This document shows, in pieces, positions 55,578 to 64,000 of a stretch of 64,000 nt of DNA. Position 1 is the first letter of the stretch; every line of letters starts with the position of its first letter. The DNA lies in assembly GCF_963576615.1 (NCBI RefSeq), contig NC_088711.1, positions 16,353,869 through 16,417,868 of the forward strand, read 5' to 3'. The notes beneath the pieces are model-generated. The model was not told the origin of the DNA, did not search any database, and worked only from the letters and a program-made list of their open reading frames with translations. A program made the position numbers and the translations under genes. The stretch is from Watersipora subatra (Eukaryota > Bryozoa > Gymnolaemata > Cheilostomatida > Watersiporidae).

Positions 55578-56557
55578 TCAACACACTGGCCTGTTTTTAA
55601 AACTTTCCATATTATGACCCTTTTTATACTTTTCTAGCAATCTTCTGTTATGCCTGCTACATGACCCACAAATGAAAAAGGCATAAAAATGATACTTACT
55701 ACAGATGACAACTCCGCATACTATGATGATCACACTTCCACATAAGCCTACTATCAATAATAGCTCAGCAATGTTCATAGGTTCTCCTTTAGGCGATTCG
55801 GTATTCTGTTGTAGACTATTTTCCCTTTTTGAGTTCCGTTTTTTTATGAACGTGTTTTGTTTTTTTTGGCTTGTAGTTTGGTTAGGACGTGGAGTGCTCG
55901 TGGGAATAGTGCTGGGAAAACTTGATTCAAGGCCTTCGTTAGCATTACTTCTGGGTGTACTTATCGTATGTTCAACAGTTAATGTAACACCTTTTTCAGC
56001 ACCACTTTTATTGTTGGTGGGGGTGTTGGAAGCTCTACTGACTAGACTCGCAGATATGACAAGAGATGTTGATGTGGAACTCGGGACTACTGAACCAGAA
56101 TGCAATAGGCAGACGCTGATATAATCTAAAATAAAAGAAGCATTTCATTTTGCGATGAACTACTGCTAGGCTACCTGAAGACCTCTAAATCTTCAGAACT
56201 ACTAATTATATAAACATAAAAAGCTTGTTGAGCCAGCGGTTGTTGAGCATCAACATCAAGTTATTTCAATCTCTACCTACTACTATCCTGTTTCCTGTAA
56301 CTTTTCAGGTTAATCTTACCTGGACAATAGCCTTTACACTGAGCAGAAAATGGTGGAGAGGATTCATGGCAGTATCTTGTACACGGTCCTGGTTCGTTTC
56401 CTATACCCAAGAAGCAGTTGATGAAAAAGTTTTTGTCTGTTCTGAAGCGGTAGCAGTCCCGATTAGTCCAGTTACAGTTTGATGGAGGGATAAGATTTGA
56501 AGCCACACCTAGCCCCATCATAGTTACTAGAAGTCCGTATAGAGCTTTGCTAATCAT
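55578..56557 (-). CDS. TNF-receptor-like type I membrane protein with one Cys-rich domain
   Basis: Exon 1 is 56320-56557 (ATG 56555-56557) and exon 2 starts at 56125, joined in phase 1 (CCAG|GTAAGA to attttag|AT). Order: signal peptide (about 1-20, LLVTMMGLGVAS); Cys-rich block with C28, C35, C48, C59, C63, C74, C78 and C85; Ser/Thr/Asn-rich stalk (about 86-195); membrane span ending VIIIVCGVVIC (about 198-221). The pattern C-x12-C-x10-C-x3-C-x10-C-x3-C with PCTRYC and QCKGYC resembles the half-size CRD of BCMA/TACI (TNFRSF17/13B), which bind TNF-family ligands. The end is uncertain: a strong donor (TGTA|GTAAGT, exon end 55700) follows the membrane span, implying one or more cytoplasmic exons that I could not locate. 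Unspliced, the frame runs to TGA at 55578 with a short basic tail (RRLLEKYKKGHNMESFKNRP). Family assignment is inference; another Cys-rich surface receptor is possible. Confidence 0.55.
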
Positions 56558-57305
56558 CCTTGTTGCTTGGTTACCCACTTCTTAGGAAAAGAGAATATCT
56601 CTGTTGACTGTTGACTGTTTTTCAACTTCTTAGCAAGGAAGGATCTCGAATGAGTAAACTACAATGAACCAGCTTTCACGAATTAGACTGGTGAATAACT
56701 TTTATACAAACTGTTCAAATAACATGAACTTAATAATAAAACCAGTTGACACCTACTTGAGCGGATATCTGCGAGTTAGAGTCGGACGGTTGATCATTCA
56801 CGATGATCAGCTGATTGTGAATAGCCTTAATATATTGGCACTTGCGTAAACTTAGGAGATTAGAAATATTCCAGTGGGCGTCATAGGATTTTTAAAACGC
56901 AATTCTGTGTTTTCCCTATTCATCATTCATCACGCAATAGAATAATCTATTCGAGCATATCAATGGCAGTCTCCATCAAAGAATCCATTTATCCATTTGT
57001 TCTATTACATACAGTGGACTCCGTCATCCAACATTTATTCGTTCTGGTATTAGGATCGTAAGGCGAAAATGTCGTATGGAGAGCATAGGAAAACTGTGTA
57101 TTAGCTAAAACTTTGTGTTACTAACATTTGTCCAACTTCCCCCAATGTAAAAACAGTCATAGCAAGGTGACCACGTGAAAGGTTCAATTGCTGATCTTAT
57201 CTCTTACATGTATTGGACAGCTTCAATTTACATTAGACTCTTATTATAGTATAGAATTCATCCAATCCTTTGGGTTTAGGCTAAGGACAGAACAGTCGTT
57301 GCAAA
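56558..57305. other. Gap between divergently oriented genes
   Basis: About 750 bp between the receptor-like start (minus) and the candidate start exon at 57306 (plus). A palindromic tgatcattcacgatgatca occurs near 56,793-56,811. No TATA box was assigned. If both genes are real, this is a bidirectional promoter region. Confidence 0.35.
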
Positions 57306-58417
57306 ATGGAGGACGAAGAGCTGCTGCTTCTATTGCAGGTATCATAGTATTCGACTATTTTTCCCACGACCAAACACGAGTGAAGCGATTGTTGGGAGCT
57401 TTATGATAAATGCATATGTGCACACAACTCACGACAATTCTTTATCAACACCGTCACAAACCCTTGCACTGAAATCTCATCAATAATTTAACCATTTTTC
57501 AATGGAGTCGTTTAAGTATAATAACTATACAAAACACATATAAACCTATTTAAATATGTTACTAAGTCTTTATTATTTGTAAACAACACCCTAAACCTTA
57601 CCTATCTGATTGTATTATACACAAATAGACAGATTAATTTGGCCTGAAATCACAATAAAACACCTAAAAAGCTATTTTTAATCATAATTAAAACCGGCCA
57701 ACGATACGCCAATAAAGTCATGCGACAGATAGTAGAACTATAATTAAGCAGTGCGCATTTCACGAGAAAAACGTGCTCATTTCACAGTCTATGGTGTTGT
57801 TCACTTGCCGAAAGTTTCTAACATTTTCTCGTTTTAATATCTTGCAAAAATGTTTAATTAAAAGAATAATTATTCGATTTTATAAAATCATTATAAGATT
57901 TAATTATGAGAATAATTTTTCGAATTTGTCCTAAGGTTTCTGTAATAAACGTAGACCGTTTGAGGCGTAGACCGATTTACAGGTACAAAATTGTGGTACA
58001 CAGTTTATCAGCCTATGTTTTTTTTTCAATTACCAAAAGTTTCATTAAATTATTTAAAACATTAGCCAAAATTCTTTACATCTCATGTACCAGCTAGGGC
58101 CAAACTACAATGCCCCTTTATGCCGAGAACATTTTTTTATTTTACTCCAGTTTGCAGAAGACTTCCGGACGCATGAACGCTCATACTTGCTTTCTGTTAA
58201 AGATCGCTATCAAAACCATTCTACATTCAACACAACCAACTTTCAAACTGTGTATATTACACAGCAGCTTGCCATTTTACTTCTAATAGTGTGGCGGACG
58301 TTGCATTTACTTTATTTACTCCTATATGCCTTATTCTGTCTTATCCTTTTAAATATCGTGATTCGTCTCCCCTGTCTGTTGTATATGCTTATTTCTTATT
58401 ACTCTGTACGTTTTTAA
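57306..58417 (+). CDS. Candidate two-exon gene, 99 aa, weak
   Basis: Exon 57306-57338 encodes MEDEELLLLLQ and ends at CAG|GTATCA. A phase-0 exon follows a pyrimidine-rich acceptor (ttttactccag) at 58151 and stays open to 58417. It starts FAEDFRTHERSYLLSVKDRY and is followed by a hydrophobic Leu-rich C-terminus (LAILLLIVW...LLYLLLYALFCLILL) compatible with one or two membrane spans. Frame and splice phases agree, but the intron is 812 bp, the second donor choice is open, and the hydrophobic part could be an artefact of T-rich DNA. No family is recognised. Confidence 0.28.
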
Positions 58418-58948
58418 TCGGCGACGCCAATAATTATTTAATCATACTTATACTTCTTTTTATATTATTATTATTATATTCAGTTTCGACCGTGTGCTAT
58501 GTTTTTACTTGTTTTTGTACATATCCACCTTCCTTTTATATGGTAGTAAATTGGGTGACTTGGCAAAATGGGCCAGGCTCCCAGTGGAGTCGTGAATGCC
58601 TCTGTTGTACATTGATTGTGGCGCTTACAGTCAAATACAGACTTATTCACTTTGAACTTATACACTCTTTCTCTGCCTGAAACAGGGGTGGATTGCAGTA
58701 GCCCGTTAAGGGAAGGCGCTTGACCTTAACAATATTGCATTTCAGAGTTATAATAAATATATTTCCTTATTGCTGTTGTTAAATTACATACATTACAGTA
58801 GGTTAGGCTTACAGCTTTAACTAATATTTATTTTATTGTTGTAAAACATAGGTTTGAGATAGTAGTTGATTAGATGTGATTTTTTACAACCTTTTGTTTT
58901 CCATCATTGACTTTTTGAATTTAATTTCAAAACAACTTGACAACTACC
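58418..58948. other. T-rich gap
   Basis: Overlapping T-rich open frames give hydrophobic peptides (for example 58291-58680), which I treat as compositional. AATAAA occurs near 58,751. No other feature is visible. Confidence 0.35.
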
Positions 58949-59323
58949 ATGGACATACAACTTCCCAAAACACCTCGTCTTGGCCGACGCAGTGGCCGTC
59001 CACGTGTCTCTCAATTATTACAGCTCAATAGGAGAATAAATAGAAGGTCCTCACAGCAACCATCAACATCAAATGCTAATGTTCAACAACACGCTACTCA
59101 AATTAATAACAACAACTCATCTGATTCAGATAATTCTTTAATAGATGTTGTAGGCGATGTAAATGACATGGACTTGGCAGCCCCTTGGTTTCCAGATGAT
59201 GATCATGATTTTATGGACATCATTGACCATGCAAATATTGCACAAAACAATATTGCTCCTCCCAATGCTGCCCCCCTTTATCACATTCCTCATTTTCAAT
59301 CTTTAGATTGTCCTGATTTTTAA
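58949..59323 (+). CDS. Unidentified 124-aa ORF, possibly 5' part of a decayed Helitron
   Basis: The ATG at 58949 has an ideal context (accATGG). The product is basic at first (PRLGRRSGRPRVSQLLQ; RRINRRSSQQPSTS), then Asn/Gln-rich and acidic (DSDNSLIDVVGDVNDMD), ending HFQSLDCPDF before TAA. Just downstream, in another frame (59329-59413), the sequence codes ALQLLGRLDNNIYQLTCTGC NEKRLHYTL and then a stop; this CxxC block with following IPADNYF recalls the N-terminal zinc-binding region of animal Helitron Rep proteins, whose N-termini are similarly Arg/Ser/Gln-rich. No Rep HUH motif, helicase or CTRR end is present. It may be a 5' remnant, or a host gene exon. Confidence 0.35.
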   Translation: MDIQLPKTPRLGRRSGRPRVSQLLQLNRRINRRSSQQPSTSNANVQQHATQINNNNSSDSDNSLIDVVGDVNDMDLAAPWFPDDDHDFMDIIDHANIAQNNIAPPNAAPLYHIPHFQSLDCPDF

Positions 59324-59584
59324 AAACTGCGTTACAACTTCTTGGCAGACTTGACAACAACATATACCAGCTCACATGTACTGGATGTAATGAGAAACGT
59401 TTACACTATACTCTGTGAATTCCTGCTGACAACTACTTTTTCAACAACCAGCAATACCATTTCTTTTTTCCATAATCACTTATTCCATTACCAGGTCATG
59501 GGCTGTATGACAGGGCAATTTCTAGTTTATATATTTATGTACCTAACATTCATTTTGGTTTGGCAAATCTTTATAACTACTGTC

Positions 59585-60190
59585 TAGGATTTTAGTTAGT
59601 CATATATTTTAGTGTTTAACTGGGCTTCCTATTAGTTAATTAATGTTCAGTAAATGCTGTGACTCATATTTTGGAATCCCTAATATCTGCTGAATCAGCG
59701 GTATCAGTCTGCATCTGCTGATATCGGCCAGCATCTTCCATTTGTATCGCATATAAGGAAGCACCAATTTTAGAGGTGATAAAGATTGGTAGTAGAGTCG
59801 GTCAGAAATGGCGATTTGATACACATGTATGTACGCTTGTACTTAGCATACAAGCTTTGATACATATACAAGTACTAGATGGATGTCCGGCGTTGCCCTG
59901 GTAATAAATTTTAGCTATTTAGTTTTAATTTAGTTAATCATATATTTTGGTGTTTAAATGGGCTTCTATTTCTTAATCAATGTTCAATTAGGGCTATGAC
60001 TCATATTTTGAAATCTTTAATAACTGCTGAATCAACCGTTTCATTTGACTTCTGCCAACATTTGTCGGTAGCTGGCGATTTTATCAAATTATAAGGAAAC
60101 CCCAATTTTAGAAGAGAACAAGATTGGTAGTAGAGTAGGTCAGAGATGGAGATCTGTTATACATGTATATACACTTGTACTTTAGGGTTT
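59585..60190 (+). repeat. Diverged direct duplication of about 280-bp units with a GCGTTGCCC junction
   Basis: Copy 1 (about 59585-59870) and copy 2 (about 59915-60190) share tagttaatcatatattttgg-type starts, gtgtttaa.tgggcttc, tgactcatatttt, gctgaatca, tataaggaa, gattggtagtagagt and tgtacttag-type ends. Between them, tactagatgg is followed by ccggcgttgccctggtaata (59889-59908), the same motif that starts the intronic repeat at 17648 on the minus strand. The arrangement suggests two tandem copies of one element whose 5' end carries the GCGTTGCCC motif. Confidence 0.75.
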
Positions 60191-60867
60191 AGAGACTATT
60201 TTATCAACAATAAATAAACTTGTGTAAGTGTACAGTTGAATAGAAGTCAAGCAATGTTGTCTTCAATATAGATATAAACATGGCACAGTACCCTTTCGCT
60301 ACAATACCATACAATTTTCTTATATGGCAGCTTTAGGAGGAAAGCTTGACACCACCACCCCAGTGTTCATTCAATCATCTATCCAATATTAAACTGATCT
60401 TTTCTGAGTCATTCAAAGTCCAACGAACATAGTACTGACTAGCCTCACTTTTCACTCACTCTAAAATGTGTTACAAACAAACAGTTTCTTGAATACATTT
60501 GTTTATTTCAAAGGAAAGCAAAATTTGTAGTTTTAGCAAATCCCACAGCAATAGAATGCACAGCAAATGTCTATTTCTACTAGCAATGACAAAGAATCTC
60601 AATGAACAAACAAATGAACAAATAAACCCAATGAAAAAATGAATGAAATTCAATGAGCAAAAAAACAACAATTTAATTGTCATCTTCAGAGTACCGCAAT
60701 CGCATCGTCTATAAATATGTTCGACAGTCAATATGAAATCTGTAGAGAGCAGCAAATAGAGAGATGATTTGAATATAAAAGTGTTGGTGGTGAACAGCTG
60801 TAGTAGCAAATATAGGACTTTGAAGGAGTTGTGTTTATCCAACTTGAGTGATAGCGGCAGCGGCATG
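60191..60867. other. Probable 3' region of the right-edge minus-strand gene
   Basis: If the right-edge gene ends at 60868-60881 or 61211-61224, its 3' UTR lies here or just to the right. The minus-strand 131-codon frame at 60471-60866 has no motif and is AT-driven. Confidence 0.3.
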
Positions 60868-62034
60868 TCAGCCTTGTCTCCCTAGATAAGCAGCACCAAA
60901 ACAAATATGGTATAATTTACATACAGTATCAAGTTTACACTACCCACTGCTAGTCTGTAGCATGTGGTAAGGATATTGAGGGGAAACACAGCTGGTCTAT
61001 TGCTGAAACATGTCTTTCCTTGTTATCATATAGGGTTATCAATTGTATATACTGCACACTCACGTGGTACATAGAGGTATAGCTTGTGGATTTGATAAAC
61101 GCTTTTATAAGATTCACAAATAACTAAGTACTTTAACATGATTAGCTACTTCAAATGAAATTTCAAATTATTCAAGAAAAACATTTAATAATCCTGACCG
61201 CAGCAGCAAGTCAGCCTTGTCTTCCTAAATATTTCATAATCTAGAGTAAAGAGCTTTGGACTTTTTAAGTAGACTACTGAGTGCAACTTGCACAACATTT
61301 TAGTCAATTTTATATGAAATAAATTGTGTTTCTCTATCAGTTAAAATTGTTTTTGATGTGTGAGGTGTGACTGAACTTCATCGCAATTAAAATGTTCAGG
61401 TTGTTTTATTGCGTCGAAAAATAATGTTCATCGTATCCTGCTATATGTACCTAATGACTAAACCAAACGGTATGAACATAGAATTTTTAAAAATGTAGTG
61501 ATTTGTTCAACAGCTTCAGTTGGACGAATGCTTGTCTTCACACAATTATGTATCAAACTTTCATTTACACACAAATCTTCAAGTTATTTGATGTAATTCA
61601 CATAACTTTAGTTTTGAACTAGTCTTATGTTAGTTTTAAGTCAGCAAGCCTGTGACCTGCCTACTATTTATTTCACAAAAACAGTAGAACAAAACTGGCA
61701 TAATGATAACCACTGTGTTGTAGGTCCTCACCTTGTGGGTCCTCGCCTTGCCTCCAATGTGATTGAATCATATGATATAAGCGACAGAGCTTAAAGTCAA
61801 CGAAATTCACTTCACCTAAAATGAAATTATTTAGTTACAAGACATTAGCCATAGGTTATATAACTGTCTACAAAGCTCATAATAGTAGATTGCTCAAAGA
61901 TCATGGTTGTAACACATCACCAAGCAGATGCCTTATATGTTATTGATCACTTGCAACTCACTAGATATCGCATGATTTGAGGCATTCAGAAGTCTCCTAC
62001 TCTCTGATGCATCTACCAGTGTAGTCGACAGGTT
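60868..62034 (-). CDS. 3' exons of an unidentified gene entering from the right edge
   Basis: Two well-bounded minus-strand exons join in phase: 61962-62034 (after ttgttacag; NLSTTLVDASESRRLLNASN HAIS, donor CTA|GTGAGT) and 61732-61815 (after attttag; EVNFVDFKLCRLYHMIQSHW RQGEDPQ, donor AAG|GTGAGG). From there the phase-1 frame can reach either of two near-identical short terminal exons, 61211-61224 or 60868-60881. Each is preceded by an acceptor and each adds GRQG and a TGA. Upstream exons must lie beyond 62.06 kb, probably past the 62-bp satellite and outside the window. The peptide is helical and polar; I recognise no family. Exons 61732-61815 and 61962-62034 are fairly firm; the terminal choice is not. 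Confidence 0.55.
61285..61440 (+). mobile_element. Half copy of the foldback element
   Basis: Begins aacttgcacaacatttta, continues gtcaattttatatg, and ends gaacttcatcgcaattaaaa; it aligns with the left arm of 53430-53864 and with 19779-19925. It lies between the two candidate terminal exons of the right-edge gene. Confidence 0.65.
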
Positions 62035-62059
62035 CTGTAACAACAAGAGTTTGCAATGT

Positions 62060-64000
62060 CATTTAAAAATGGTGCCCCAGTTCTGCCTTTTAACTTGATT
62101 AACGAGACGGCAAAGAATCTCACTAATAAAGCAGTGTCTCGGTTCTGTCTTTTAACTTGATTAGAAAGATGACAAAGAATCCCACTAATAAAATGGTGTC
62201 TCAGTTCTGTCTTTTAATTTGATTAGAAAGACGGCAAAGAATCCCACTAATGAAACAGTGTCTCAGTTCTGTCTTTTAACTTGATTAGAAAGACGGCAAA
62301 GAATCCCACTAATAAAATGGCGTCCCAGTTCTGTCTTTTAACTTGATTAGAGAGACAGCAAAAAATCCCACTAATAAAGCAGTGTCTCGGTTCTGTCTTT
62401 TAACTTGATTAGAAAGATGACAAAGAATCCCACTAATAAAATAGTGTCTCAGCTCTGTCTTTTAACTGGAGTAGAAAGATGGCAAAGAATCCCACTAATA
62501 AAATAGTGCCTCAGTTCTGTCTTTTAACTTGATTAGAAAGACGGCAAAGAATCCCACTAATAAAATAGTGTCTCAGTTCTGTCTTTTAACTTGATTAAAA
62601 AGACGGCAAAGAATCCCACTAATAAAATGATGTTGCAGTTCTGTCTTTTAATTTGATTAAAAAGACGGCAAAAAATTCCACTAATAAAATAGTGTCTCAG
62701 TTATGTCTTTTAACTTGATTAGAAAGACGGCAAAGAATTCCACTAATAAAATGGTGTCTCAGTTCTGTCTTTTAACTTGAGTAGAAAGATGGCAAAGAAT
62801 CCCACTAATGAAATGGTGTCTCAGTTCTGTTTTATAACTTGATTAGAAAGACGGCAAAGAATCCCACTAATAAAATGGTGTCCCAGTTCTGTCTTTTAAT
62901 TTGATTGGAAAGACGGCAAGGAATCCCACTCATAAAATGGTGTCGCAGTTCTGTCTTTTAACTTGATTAGAAAGACGGCGAAGAATCCCACTAATAAAAT
63001 GGTGTCCCAGTTCTGTCTTTTAACTTGATTATAAAAACAGCAAAAAATCCCAATAATAAATCAGTGTCTCAGTTCTGTCTTTTAACTTGATTGAAAAGAC
63101 AGCAAAGAATTCCACTAATAAAATAGCGTATCAGTTCTGTCTTTTAACTTGATTAAAGAGACGGCAAAGAATCCCACTAATAAAATGGTGTCCCAGTTCT
63201 GTCTTTTAACTTGATTAAAAAGACGGCAAAGAATCCCACTAATAAAATGATGTCGCAGTTCTGTCTTTTAATTTGATTAAAAAGACAGCAAAAAATTCCA
63301 CTAATAAAATAGTGTCTCAGTTATGTCTTTTAACTTGATTAGAAAGACGGCAAAGAATTCCACTAATAAAATGGTGTCTCAGTTCTGTCTTTTAACTTGA
63401 GTAGAAAGATGGCAAAGAATCCCACTAATGAAATGGTGTCTCAGTTCTGTTTTATAACTTGATTAGAAAGACGGCAAAGAATCCCACTAATAAAATGGTG
63501 TCCCAGTTCTGTCTTTTAATTTGATTGGAAAGACGGCAAGGAATCCCACTCATAAAATGGTGTCGCAGTTCTGTCTTTTAACTTGATTAGAAAGACGGCG
63601 AAGAATCCCACTAATAAAATAGTGTCTCAGTTCTGTCTTTTAACTTGATTAAAGAGACGGCAAAGAATCCCACTAATAAAATGGTGTCCCAGTTCTGTCT
63701 TTTAACTTGAGTAGAAAGACGGCAAAGAATCCCACTAATAAAACAGTGTCTCAGTTCTGTCTTTTAACTTGATTAGAAAGACGGCAAAGAATCCGACTAA
63801 TAAAATAGTGTCTCAGTTCTGTCTTTTAACTTGAGTAGAAAGATGGCAAAGAATCCCACTAATAAAACAGTGTCTCAGTTCTGTCTTTTAACTTGATTAG
63901 AAAGACGGCAAAGAATCCGACTAATAAAATACTGTCTCAGTTCTGTCTTTTAACTTGAGTAAAAAGACGGCAAAGAATTCCACTAAGAAAATAGTGTCTC
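62060..64000. repeat. 62-bp satellite array, at least 31 copies, runs off the right edge
   Basis: The unit is cagttctgtcttttaacttg followed by attagaaagacggcaaagaa and tcccactaataaaatggtgtct, with register 62 bp (62204 to 62266). Marker variants repeat in order: cagttatg at 62698 and 63318, then gagtagaaagatgg, gttttataactt, ttggaaagacggcaagg and cactcataaaatgg. This gives a 620-bp (10-unit) higher-order period. The array continues beyond the window. Confidence 0.97.

Noticed and set aside
60471-60866. 131-codon minus-strand ORF
   Set aside because: Hydrophobic, T-rich translation without motif; overlaps the likely 3' region of the right-edge gene in a different frame from its spliced phase.

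Overview
The window looks like nuclear DNA of an intron-rich, AT-rich invertebrate animal, most likely a lophotrochozoan-type genome. This rests on GT-AG introns of a few hundred bases to about 3 kb, metazoan gene families, tRNA-derived and DNA-transposon repeats, and many minisatellites. There are no bacterial operons, no rRNA and no CRISPR. The species cannot be fixed from the sequence. Exon models were assembled by hand from splice signals, reading phase and remembered family motifs; no search was run.

Layout. 1-4.2 kb: nothing firm except a possible first exon of a leftward gene near 0.6 kb. 4.28-4.48 kb (+): a 68-aa one-membrane-span microprotein resembling mitoregulin (MTLN). 4.64-12.91 kb (+): a complete 8-exon TM6SF gene (361 aa, two EXPERA domains). 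35.77-13.18 kb (-): a complete 24-exon cytosolic carboxypeptidase of the CCP2/CCP3 (AGBL2/AGBL3) type, 1220 aa, with all M14 zinc and catalytic residues, converging on TM6SF with 270 bp between stop codons. 40.66-38.67 kb (-): a two-exon gene for a 431-aa protein I do not recognise. 41-55.5 kb: no convincing gene; tandem arrays, a repeat pair, a foldback element and a probable solo LTR. 56.56-55.58 kb (-): a signal-peptide, Cys-rich, Thr/Ser-stalk, one-membrane-span protein that resembles a one-CRD TNF receptor of the BCMA/TACI kind. 57.3-59.5 kb (+): a weak two-exon candidate and a 124-aa ORF followed by a CxxC-coding stretch, perhaps a decayed Helitron. 62.03-60.87 kb (-): the last exons of a gene that enters from the right, behind a 62-bp satellite that runs off the window.

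How the genes relate. MTLN-type peptides and TM6SF proteins both act in lipid handling in vertebrates (mitochondrial fatty-acid oxidation; ER lipid export). They sit here head-to-tail 154 bp apart, with a splice acceptor 12 bp before the TM6SF start codon, so a shared or trans-spliced transcript is worth testing. CCP2/3 enzymes trim polyglutamate from tubulin. The other genes have no evident shared pathway.

The most unusual general property is the minisatellite load: about 19 arrays with unit lengths of 16-62 bp, most inside introns of TM6SF and the carboxypeptidase, several with clear higher-order periodicity (458, 836 and 620 bp). Where the unit is a multiple of three, or free of stops in all frames, these arrays create long spurious ORFs.
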